This document shows, piece by piece, positions 16,558 to 24,945 of a stretch of 64,000 nt of DNA. Location: contig NZ_WUMO01000011.1 in assembly GCF_009826975.1 (NCBI RefSeq), positions 62,001 to 126,000 of the forward strand, written 5' to 3'. How positions within the stretch are numbered: position 1 is the first letter of the stretch; each line of letters begins with the position of its first letter. The notes below the pieces were generated by a model. That model ran no database searches, was not told where the DNA came from, and was given only the letters and a program-made list of their open reading frames with translations. This DNA is from Flavobacterium sp. HBTb2-11-1 (lineage in GTDB: Bacteria > Bacteroidota > Bacteroidia > Flavobacteriales > Flavobacteriaceae). The translations under genes were made by a program, and so were the position numbers.

Positions 16558-18243
16558 ATGCGTAAAAGAGTAAAACAAAAAAATGGACTAGAAATAACAG
16601 CAGTAATTGGAACTTCTGCGATTCTGCTTTCTTTTGACATGGAAAAAAGTCTGACCGACGGGCTTCTAGGATTTGCTATTGAAAGAGAAGATCATACTGA
16701 GAACGAAAAATATTATCTTAAAGGTTTTAAGTATTTTGAGGAAACTGCTGGAAACACATTTGAAGGACAACTACATAGTACTTTCGAGCATCCAGTTCAA
16801 TCATTTCTTTGGGAAGATTTTACTGTTAAATGTGAACATGAGTATTCTTATACAGTAACTCCCGTTTACGGAAAGCCAAAATTTTTGGAATACAGAAAAC
16901 CTTGTACAATTAGGTTAAAAACACCTACAGAAGATGCGGGAGAGCATTCAATTTATTTTAATAGAGGTGTAGCGGGTAGTTTGGCTTATGCGAGAAGGTT
17001 CAAAAATAAAAGGCCTGGTTCTGAGGATATGAGTGAGGAGGAAACTGCAGAAGCGCTAAAATGGCTTTCAAGAGGTCTGGAAGAAGCTTTGTTAAAATTT
17101 ATTGATAAAGCTAAAGACAGTTCTTATAAGCTTCGTGCTGCTTTTTATGAATTTGAATACTTACCAGTACTCGAAAGATTTAAAGTTGCATGTGAAGAAA
17201 AAGGGGTTGACGTAAAAATAATTTATGATTCTAGAGGGGAAGAAGAAGCGAATAATAAAGCAATAAATGAAGCTGGCTTACCTCGAAATGTTATGATTCC
17301 ACGCAGCGCAGAAGCCTCAAAACGGTTTATTGCACATAATAAATTTATAATTCTGCTCAAAGATGATCGACCTATGGAGGTTTGGACTGGTTCTACAAAT
17401 ATAACTCCAAAAGGAATTTTTGGACAATGTAATGTAGGTCATGTTATACGAAATGAAAATATAGCGAAGCAATATTTTAACTATTGGACAGAGCTTGCTC
17501 AAGATCCTTTAAATGATGTGCTTGATAAAAAAACAATTGCTATTCAGCCTGATCTTCTGTATGATAAAATTCCTAAGAAGAGCACTAAAGTTTTTTTTAG
17601 TCCGCGTGAAAAGAAAACAATTCTACAGACATATGCAGATTATATGACAGGTTCGAAACAGCTGGTTTGCGGTATGTTTCCTTTTTCTTTTAGTTTGAAA
17701 ATGAAAGAAGTGATTGTTAGAAAAACAGATAATTTGAAATATGTTATTATCGATAAAAAAGATAAAAATACTAGCCTCGTTACAACAGATTATGATAATG
17801 TAATTGTATACGGAACATATCTTAAAGATGGGCTTTATGATTGGCTAGAAGAAACTCACGCTGGTTTTCTGCTAAATTCAAAACCTTCAAATATAGGAAC
17901 TAACTTTATTCATAATAAAGTGCTATTAATAGATCCACTAGGAGAAGATCCTATTGTGGTAACAGGCTCTGCAAACTTTAGCGACAATTCCATTGCTAAT
18001 AATGATGAAAATACTTTGATAATAAGAGGAAATAAAGATGTTGCCGATTTATACTTTACAGAATTTGTTAGAATATTCAATCATTATTATGCGAGATATA
18101 CTGCGGTTAAAATGTCTGAAAACCCTAGTGCAGAAAATCCAATTCATTTAAAAACTGACTCTGCTAAATGGGTGCCATCTTTTTATAATCCGAATGGACT
18201 TAAATATAAAAGAAAAAAAATGTTTACGGATATGAAAGTGTAA
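16558..18243 (+). CDS. Phospholipase D-like protein with two HKD motifs
   Basis: The protein has 561 residues with no signal peptide, so probably cytoplasmic. An N-terminal beta-rich segment (~1-125) looks like an Ig/FN3-type sandwich. Two PLD half-domains follow: HNKFIILLKD (His260, Lys262) with TGSTNIT, and HNKVLLIDP (His452, Lys454, Asp459) with TGSANFS. Paired HKD motifs form one active site through a phosphohistidine. Members act as phospholipases, nucleases or phosphatidyltransferases. The absence of membrane segments and the GSxN signature suggest a nuclease or phosphodiesterase. It is monocistronic with its own terminator. Confidence 0.85.
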   Translation: MRKRVKQKNGLEITAVIGTSAILLSFDMEKSLTDGLLGFAIEREDHTENEKYYLKGFKYFEETAGNTFEGQLHSTFEHPVQSFLWEDFTVKCEHEYSYTVTPVYGKPKFLEYRKPCTIRLKTPTEDAGEHSIYFNRGVAGSLAYARRFKNKRPGSEDMSEEETAEALKWLSRGLEEALLKFIDKAKDSSYKLRAAFYEFEYLPVLERFKVACEEKGVDVKIIYDSRGEEEANNKAINEAGLPRNVMIPRSAEASKRFIAHNKFIILLKDDRPMEVWTGSTNITPKGIFGQCNVGHVIRNENIAKQYFNYWTELAQDPLNDVLDKKTIAIQPDLLYDKIPKKSTKVFFSPREKKTILQTYADYMTGSKQLVCGMFPFSFSLKMKEVIVRKTDNLKYVIIDKKDKNTSLVTTDYDNVIVYGTYLKDGLYDWLEETHAGFLLNSKPSNIGTNFIHNKVLLIDPLGEDPIVVTGSANFSDNSIANNDENTLIIRGNKDVADLYFTEFVRIFNHYYARYTAVKMSENPSAENPIHLKTDSAKWVPSFYNPNGLKYKRKKMFTDMKV

Positions 18244-18280
18244 GACAGCAATTGTCTCTTTCTAGAAATATTTCAAGTAG

Positions 18281-18322
18281 AAACGCCTTTGGACATTTCA
18301 TGTTTAGAGGCGTTTGATTTTT
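18281..18322 (+). terminator. Rho-independent terminator after the PLD-like gene
   Basis: AAACGCCT pairs with AGGCGTTT around an 18-nt loop, followed by GATTTTT, 37 bp after the stop. Confidence 0.75.
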
Positions 18323-18561
18323 AACTAATTTTATTTTTTTCTACAAAAAAGACAGCACTCAATCATCATTTTTTGAACTTTTTTTCGAAAAATAAATCCT
18401 CAAAATCATTAAAAATTTCCTCAAAATCCACTTAAATCGACATAAAAACCAGAAAATTGATATTAAAAGTCAGAATGACAATAACTGATCAAAAACCAGT
18501 ATTTGCTGAATATTTCATTTTATTTTGTAGAAAAAAAAGCGATTTATTGAAAAAAAATTTT

Positions 18562-18599
18562 ACTAAAACGTTTTTGTAAGCTTCACTTGCCTATATTTG
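18562..18599 (+). promoter_or_regulatory. LacI operator and promoter before the LacI-family gene
   Basis: ACTAAAACGTTTTTGT (18562-18577) is a near-palindrome centred on CG, one mismatch per arm, matching the operator before susC at 19712-19727. A -7 element TATATTTG lies at 18592-18599, and the operator's TTG (18574-18576) sits near the -33 position with a short 15-bp spacer. The arrangement suggests autorepression. Confidence 0.65.
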
Positions 18600-18637
18600 C
18601 GATGTACTAAAATATTCAACAATACATTTTTTGTCCG

Positions 18638-19648
18638 ATGAAAAAGATTACAATTAGAGATATTGCGAAACAGGCAGAAGTTTCTATTTCTACTGTGTCT
18701 TTTGTGATCAACGGAAAGGGCGAAAAAATGGCTATTAGTCCAACGGTAATCAAAAAGGTTCAGGATGTAGCGCAAAAATTGCAATATAAGCCAAGCATGA
18801 TTGCTAGTAGTTTGAGAACTGGAAAAACAAGATCAATCGGACTTATTGTAGAGGACATATCCAATCAGTTTTTTGCAGATTTGGCCAGAGTTATTGAAGA
18901 CGAAGCAAAAAATATAGATTACAGAGTTTTTTATTGCAGTACAGGCGATGATAATAACCGTTCTGAAGAATTAGTGCAGAGTCTTTTGCAAGCCAATGTG
19001 GAGGGTTTTATTATTACGCCTACTCGAAATTTAGAGAAAACAATCGGACAGCTTTTAAAATTGCAAAAACCTGTTGTTTTGATTGACCGATATTTTGCCA
19101 ACCAAAAAGTAAGTCACGTTCTCATGGACAATTACGAAGCATCTTATTCGGCAACTAAATTTTTAATCGGGAAAGGAAAAAAGAATATCGCAGTTGTGAA
19201 TAATGAATCTGGAATGATTCAGATGAAGTTAAGAGAAAAAGGATATGTAGAAGCACTGAAGGAAGAAGGAATCTATGACGAAAAGTATACGCTGCATTTG
19301 GATTATCATTCAAGCGAGCAAAGCAGAATTGAAGCCATTGTAAATTTCTTCAAGAAAAATAAGGAGATAGATGCGGTTCTTTTTTCAGCCAACTATCTCG
19401 GGCTTGCAGGACTTCAGGCGTTTAGGATTTTGAAATGCAAAATTCCCGAAGATGTTTCCGTCATAAGTTTTGATGATCATGACAGCTTCAAATTGCATAC
19501 GCCCACAATCTCGGTTATTGCGCAGCCTATTGAAGAAATTGCCGTCAAATCGATACAGCTGCTAATGAGCCAGATGACAAATTTGGAAGATTTCAAAATA
19601 GAAAAGGTTCTCAAAAAAGGAACTTTGATCATAAGAGAATCTGTTTAA
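18638..19648 (+). CDS. LacI-family transcriptional regulator of the mannoside locus
   Basis: The protein has 336 residues, standard LacI length. The N-terminal HTH and hinge (~1-60) read TIRDIAKQAEVSISTVSFVING and MIASSLRTGKT. The periplasmic-binding-protein-like core (~62-330) begins SIGLIVEDISNQFFADLAR and contains VISFDDHDSF near the effector pocket. It precedes susC and likely senses mannose or a mannoside. The operator ACTAAAACG-type sequence occurs before itself and before susC, so it probably represses both. LacI control is unusual beside the hybrid two-component or ECF systems common in PULs. Confidence 0.92.
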   Translation: MKKITIRDIAKQAEVSISTVSFVINGKGEKMAISPTVIKKVQDVAQKLQYKPSMIASSLRTGKTRSIGLIVEDISNQFFADLARVIEDEAKNIDYRVFYCSTGDDNNRSEELVQSLLQANVEGFIITPTRNLEKTIGQLLKLQKPVVLIDRYFANQKVSHVLMDNYEASYSATKFLIGKGKKNIAVVNNESGMIQMKLREKGYVEALKEEGIYDEKYTLHLDYHSSEQSRIEAIVNFFKKNKEIDAVLFSANYLGLAGLQAFRILKCKIPEDVSVISFDDHDSFKLHTPTISVIAQPIEEIAVKSIQLLMSQMTNLEDFKIEKVLKKGTLIIRESV

Positions 19649-19711
19649 TCAATCCGACATCAAAATTGAAAATTAGAAATTAAAAAAGTGGGACTTTTTT
19701 TTAATCATTTC

Positions 19712-19727
19712 ACTAAAACGATTTAGT
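19712..19727 (+). promoter_or_regulatory. LacI operator upstream of the mannan-locus susC
   Basis: ACTAAAACGATTTAGT is palindromic around the central CG, with one mismatched pair. Its left ten bases equal those of the operator before lacI. It lies 168 bp upstream of the susC start, so the leader of the susC mRNA would be long or the promoter lies between. Confidence 0.7.
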
Positions 19728-19894
19728 AAGATTTTTTCTGGATTTTCTTAGACCTTAAAAAACTAAAACAGCTAAGAACTACTTTTTTATTCGAGCTGTA
19801 ATATTGAAAATAGAGTGCAATTTTTTATTAATTATTTAAAAACAAACAACTTAACAACAAAACAAAATCAAAACCAATAACCAAAAAAACGCTT

Positions 19895-22800
19895 ATGAGA
19901 CGAATATTAGCAGTGTTAGGAGTGATATTGCTTAGCAGTTTGAGTGCTGCCGCGCAAAATCGATTAATAACCGGTATAGTTACAGATGCAGAGAACAAGG
20001 GAATTGTCGGTGCATCAATCGAAGTTCAGGGAAAACCATTTAGTGCTATTTCAGACGCCGAAGGCCGATTTAGAATGAATGTTCCTGAAGGTAAAGTTAT
20101 CCTTAATGTATCTTCTATGGGGTTTCAGTCACAATCAGTGGCAGTTCAAGAAAAAGATACAAGAGTTGCCGTCACGTTAGTTGAAACGACGCAAGAATTA
20201 AAAGATGTTGTTGTAACTTCATTTGGAGTTAAAAAACAAAAGAAAAGTTTAGGTTACGCAGTTGGAGAACTAAAAGGCGAGGATCTGACAAAAAATAAAG
20301 AAATTAACTTAGGAAACGCGCTTCAAGGCAAGATTGCCGGAGTAAACGTTTCGGCACCAGTTACAGGGCCTTCAGGTTCAAGCCGTGTGGTAATTCGTGG
20401 AGCAACTTCTGCATCAGGACTGAATCAGCCGTTGTATGTGGTAGACGGAATTCCGATCGACAATACGCAACAAGGAAATGCCGGAATGTGGGGAGGTGCT
20501 GATAAAGGAGACGGTATGTCATCTTTCAACCCAGACGATATAGCTTCGATGTCGGTTCTTAAAGGTAGTGCCGCTTCTGCTCTTTATGGGTACAGAGGTT
20601 CAAATGGTGTTATCTTAATTACAACTAAAAAAGGTAAAAACGGAACTGGAATAGGAGTAGATTTTAGTACAAATTCTTCTTTTAATACACCTGCAAGCCT
20701 TTTGAAATGGCAGGATCAATATGGTGCTGGAGCGCCAGATGCCAACGGTGTGCCAACTAGATTTACCAATTTACAGGAACTTAGAGATTCATATTATTTT
20801 TCATGGGGAGATAAATATGACGGGACACCGTCTCTTTCTCTTGACGGTAAAACAAGACCTTATCAGCCTTACGGAAAAGATAATGTGGAGAATTTCTACA
20901 GAACTGGATATTCTTTCAGCAATACTTTAGCGATTTCTGGCGGAAACGAATCAACAAATTTCAGATTGTCTTTCGGAAATACCAAAGACGAATCGATCAT
21001 GCCGGAAACTACTTTTGGAAGAAACAACGTGGCTTTAAGCTTAAATTCGGCTCCAAATAAAAGAATCAGCATAGAAAGTAACGCTCAGTACATTTCTGAG
21101 AAAAGCCACAACCGTCCTTATTTAAATGACTCGCCAAGAAATCCGTCTTTCCCGACTACTTTCATGACTACAAGTTCAGATATCAGATGGTTAAGCAATC
21201 CGTATGACGCAAACGGAGGAGAAGAAGACTTTTTAGGAGCAAACGTATACCATACCAATCCTTATTTTGCTACAAAATCTCCTTTAAATGATGATCTTAG
21301 AAAACGTTTTATCGGTTCGGCAAAAGTAAATTATAACATTACAGATAAAATTTATGCTAAAGCTGTTATTGGTATTGACGATGTTAATTATGAGTATACT
21401 GAAATTGAGCCAACTGGAATAAATTATAACCCAGGCGGATCTATCGAAAACAGAATCGAAACACGTTCTGAAGTAAACGCTTCTGGTTTCTTGGGTTACA
21501 AAGGAGATATTGCTAAAGATATTTCACTAGATGCTTTTATTGGAGCAAACCGTCAGCATAACAGATACAGCGGCATCAAAATGAAAGGAAACAATTTTAT
21601 CGTTCCATTCAAATATTTCTATGGAAATACTCAGCCTGACAAAACGGAAAAATTATTCTCAGAAAGTGAAGTGAATTCTCTTTTCTATTCTGCAGATATC
21701 GGATATAAAGATTTCTTATTCTTGAGTTTAACGGGTCGTGAAGATTGGTTTTCAACACTAGATCCTGCAAACAACAGTACTTTCTATCCTTCTGTAAGTT
21801 CAAGTTTTATTTACTCTGAAGTTATCGGTCTTCCTGAATGGATGTCTTATGGTAAGGTTAGAGTAGGTTGGGGTAACGTTGGAGGAGCATTGCCAGAAGC
21901 TTATGCTCTAGCATTGACTTACACTACACCAGACGGACAGACAGATTCTTTAGGGCAGCCAATTTTGGGTGTAAACGGAGAAACAATTCCAAATAGAACT
22001 TTAAAGCCTTACAACGTAAGCACAATTGAGTTTGGTTTCGAAAACACATTCTTCAATAACAGAGTAAGTACAGATTTGACTTTCTACAGCAAAAAAACTA
22101 CAAATGATATTACAGATGCTGACGTTTCTCAAGCTTCAGGTTACAGAACAACAAAAATCAATGTTGGAGAAATCTTGAACAAAGGGGTGGAGTTTGCTGT
22201 TAATGTAAAAGCGGTTAAAACACCAAGTTTTTCTTGGAACGTAGGTTATAATTTTGCTTATAATGATAGTGAAGTTTTGAATCTTTCTGATAAAATTACG
22301 ACGAAAACATTAGAAGGAAACAGAGATGGAAGAGCTAATGTAGTGTTAGAAAAAGGACAGCCATTTGGAGTAATTAAAGCATACGACTATTTAAGAGATG
22401 CTAATGGAAATATAGTGCTTGGCACCGACGGAAAATTCTTAAGAGGAAATTTAATCATTGCAGGACAAGGTGTTGCGCCAATGTCTATGGGACTTTCTAA
22501 TGATTTCTCATATAAGAATTTCACACTTTCTGTTTTTGTTGATGCTAAATTTGGAGGAGAGATCTACTCAGCTACAAACCAGTTAGGAACACGCTACGGA
22601 TTATCTGAAATTACACTTCCAGGCCGTGAAAATGGTGTTCAAGTAAGCGGGACAGATGTTAACGGAAACCCAGTTAATACAACAGTTTCGGCATACAATT
22701 ACTGGAGAAGCTACAGTGACGTAACATCAAACTTTGTTTACGATGCAGATTTTGTAAAGCTTAGAGCAATTTCATTTGCATACAATTTCCCAAAAGCATA

Positions 22801-22987
22801 CTTGCAAAAAACACCATTCCAGTCTGTTAGTTTAGCATTTTCTGCTCATAATTTATGGACTATTTATGACAAAGTTCCAAACATCGATCCTGAGTCAAAT
22901 TACTCAAACAGTAATGCTCAAGGTATGGAGAGAGCTTCTATGCCATTGACAAGAAACTATGGTTTTTCACTTAATGTCAAATTCTAA
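19895..22987 (+). CDS. SusC/RagA-type TonB-dependent transporter, mannoside locus
   Basis: The protein has 1030 residues. It has a signal peptide (ILAVLGVILLSSLSAAAQ), a carboxypeptidase-D-like domain (~22-100; DAEGRFRMNVPEG), a plug (~105-235) with GVNVSAPVTGPSGSSRVVIRG and ASALYGYRGSNGVILITTKKG, then the barrel to the C-terminus RNYGFSLNVKF. There is no STN domain, in agreement with LacI rather than FecI/FecR control. It starts the operon with SusD 11 bp downstream and should import oligomannosides. Confidence 0.95.
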   Translation: MRRILAVLGVILLSSLSAAAQNRLITGIVTDAENKGIVGASIEVQGKPFSAISDAEGRFRMNVPEGKVILNVSSMGFQSQSVAVQEKDTRVAVTLVETTQELKDVVVTSFGVKKQKKSLGYAVGELKGEDLTKNKEINLGNALQGKIAGVNVSAPVTGPSGSSRVVIRGATSASGLNQPLYVVDGIPIDNTQQGNAGMWGGADKGDGMSSFNPDDIASMSVLKGSAASALYGYRGSNGVILITTKKGKNGTGIGVDFSTNSSFNTPASLLKWQDQYGAGAPDANGVPTRFTNLQELRDSYYFSWGDKYDGTPSLSLDGKTRPYQPYGKDNVENFYRTGYSFSNTLAISGGNESTNFRLSFGNTKDESIMPETTFGRNNVALSLNSAPNKRISIESNAQYISEKSHNRPYLNDSPRNPSFPTTFMTTSSDIRWLSNPYDANGGEEDFLGANVYHTNPYFATKSPLNDDLRKRFIGSAKVNYNITDKIYAKAVIGIDDVNYEYTEIEPTGINYNPGGSIENRIETRSEVNASGFLGYKGDIAKDISLDAFIGANRQHNRYSGIKMKGNNFIVPFKYFYGNTQPDKTEKLFSESEVNSLFYSADIGYKDFLFLSLTGREDWFSTLDPANNSTFYPSVSSSFIYSEVIGLPEWMSYGKVRVGWGNVGGALPEAYALALTYTTPDGQTDSLGQPILGVNGETIPNRTLKPYNVSTIEFGFENTFFNNRVSTDLTFYSKKTTNDITDADVSQASGYRTTKINVGEILNKGVEFAVNVKAVKTPSFSWNVGYNFAYNDSEVLNLSDKITTKTLEGNRDGRANVVLEKGQPFGVIKAYDYLRDANGNIVLGTDGKFLRGNLIIAGQGVAPMSMGLSNDFSYKNFTLSVFVDAKFGGEIYSATNQLGTRYGLSEITLPGRENGVQVSGTDVNGNPVNTTVSAYNYWRSYSDVTSNFVYDADFVKLRAISFAYNFPKAYLQKTPFQSVSLAFSAHNLWTIYDKVPNIDPESNYSNSNAQGMERASMPLTRNYGFSLNVKF

Positions 22988-22998
22988 TTCTTAAAAAG

Positions 22999-24513
22999 AT
23001 GAAAAATAGATATATCAAAATATTTTGTGTCGCAATTGTTGGTGCTTTGACATTAGCTTCATGCGACAAAGGATTCGAAGAAATGAATAAGAATCCAAAT
23101 GCTTTAACAGATCCAGCTGTAAAATCAATGTTTACGCTTGCTGAGATTTATGTAGACGGACAAGATTTTTCTAACACAAGAGGAAACAATTTATACGCAG
23201 CGCAAATCGTGCAGCAGTTTTCTTCGCTAGGAGGACCAGGTTCAAAATACACGTATTCTTCTGAGTATTCTGCCGCTCTTTTTGGTGAGACTTACGGAAA
23301 AGGATTAAATCAGATTTTCCAATTATTATCTGTAGTAGAAAATACGCCAGAAAATACCAATATGATTCAGGCATTAAGAATCATGAAAGTTTTCTTGTTC
23401 CAAAAATTGACAGATACTTATGGTGAAGTCCCTTATTTTGAAGCAGGAAAAGGATATAACGGAAATGTTTTTTCTCCAAAATATGATACGCAAGAAGCGA
23501 TTTACAATGATCTTTTAAAAGAATTGGATGAAGCTGGAACTGCACTTGATGCAGGAAAACCATTTGTTGGAAGCGCCGATTTGTACTACCAAAGTGATGT
23601 TGCAAGATGGAAAAAACTAGCAAACTCTTTAATGCTGAGAGTTGCAATGCGTTTATCTAAAGTAAATCCGGCAAAAGCAAAAGAATTTGTAGAAAAAGCT
23701 TATGCAAAAGGAGTTTTTACTTCAAATGATGACAGTTTGGTTTTAAAACACGATGCAGGTCCTGCAGGTGTTAAAACCAATCCAATTACATCTTCTTGGG
23801 TTAGAAACGATTTGAATGGAGGAGAATCTAACATTAAATTCAGTAAAACGTTTATCGATATGTTGAAAAACACAAACGATCCTCGTTTAAGAATTTATGC
23901 AAAACTAGAAGCAACAGGAGACAACAATCCGGCAAGTCAGCAAGGTTTGGCAAATGATGCAAAAGAATTTCCAGGAGGAGACAAAAAATTGTTCTCAGAC
24001 CCAAATACTTCTACAGTATTGCGTTTAGATGCCCCAACACTAATTATGTCTTATGCTGAGGTTCAGTTTATATTGGCTGAAGCGGCTGTAAAAGGGTGGA
24101 ATGTTGGCGGTTCTGCTCAGACGTATTATGAAAACGGTGTAAGAGCGGCAATGAATATCTTAACCATTTTTGGAGATAAAGTGCCTGCCGTTACGCCAGC
24201 AGAATACAACACTTACATCACAACGTATCCGTTTAAATCTGCAGGAACAGAAGCGCAAAAAATCGAACAGATTATCACTCAAAAATGGATTGTATTGTTA
24301 TTCAACGGTTTTGAAGCATTCTCAGAATACAGAAGAACAGGCTACCCAGTTTTAGTTCCTGTTAATGATCCAACTGGAGAAACACAAGGAACAATTCCGA
24401 GAAGATTAATTTATGATCAGTCAGAACTTATCACAAATGAGGCTAATTATAAAGAAGCAATTCAACGTCAAGGTTTAGATTTAATGACCACAAGAATCTG
24501 GTGGGATAAATAA
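22999..24513 (+). CDS. SusD/RagB-type nutrient-binding lipoprotein, mannoside locus
   Basis: The protein has 504 residues. The lipoprotein signal ends at LASC (Cys22). It resembles the SusD-like_2 branch: DKGFEEMNKNPNALTDP near the N-terminus, ANSLMLRVAMRLSKVNP in the helical core and MSYAEVQFILAEAAVKGW near the C-terminus. It partners with the SusC 11 bp upstream. A strong terminator follows, so the hydrolase genes may be separately expressed. Confidence 0.94.
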   Translation: MKNRYIKIFCVAIVGALTLASCDKGFEEMNKNPNALTDPAVKSMFTLAEIYVDGQDFSNTRGNNLYAAQIVQQFSSLGGPGSKYTYSSEYSAALFGETYGKGLNQIFQLLSVVENTPENTNMIQALRIMKVFLFQKLTDTYGEVPYFEAGKGYNGNVFSPKYDTQEAIYNDLLKELDEAGTALDAGKPFVGSADLYYQSDVARWKKLANSLMLRVAMRLSKVNPAKAKEFVEKAYAKGVFTSNDDSLVLKHDAGPAGVKTNPITSSWVRNDLNGGESNIKFSKTFIDMLKNTNDPRLRIYAKLEATGDNNPASQQGLANDAKEFPGGDKKLFSDPNTSTVLRLDAPTLIMSYAEVQFILAEAAVKGWNVGGSAQTYYENGVRAAMNILTIFGDKVPAVTPAEYNTYITTYPFKSAGTEAQKIEQIITQKWIVLLFNGFEAFSEYRRTGYPVLVPVNDPTGETQGTIPRRLIYDQSELITNEANYKEAIQRQGLDLMTTRIWWDK

Positions 24514-24536
24514 TTTTTAAATTGGTTGGTTAGTTA

Positions 24537-24572
24537 AAATAAGTCGGGTACTGAGCATACCCGGCTTATTTT
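24537..24572 (+). terminator. Terminator after the mannan-locus susD
   Basis: AATAAGTCGGGTA pairs with TACCCGGCTTATT around a 7-nt loop, followed by TTTT, 24 bp after the stop. The rest of the gap to 24945 holds another hairpin at 24848-24882 (AGAGAAGGAA/TTCCTTCTCT) without a T run, inside the leader of the GH2 gene, and no gene. Confidence 0.8.
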
Positions 24573-24945
24573 TAAAACAATTTAATTGAGTGATCTTGGA
24601 GGAAAGAATTGAAAAAATTATTGTACAGATTTAAATGCTTTTTTTTCGCAGCAAACCAATGGGATTCTGCTGAAAAAGATGGGTTTTATTTTCTGGATTT
24701 TAAAATTTTCAAAATAGTATACTTAAAGTTTATTTCAATTATTTGAATTAAAAACAATCCACATCAAAATAAAAGAAAACATAAGGCAGTGGTAAAGAAA
24801 ATATTTCTAGTTGTATTTTAGAGTTACTAACAAAGAATAAATTTTCAAGAGAAGGAATAGCGCGGTCAGTCTTTCCTTCTCTAAAACTGCCCAATTACTT
24901 GCCTTTTTTAGTAATTTTAGAAGGTATTAAAATAGTACTCTGTAA

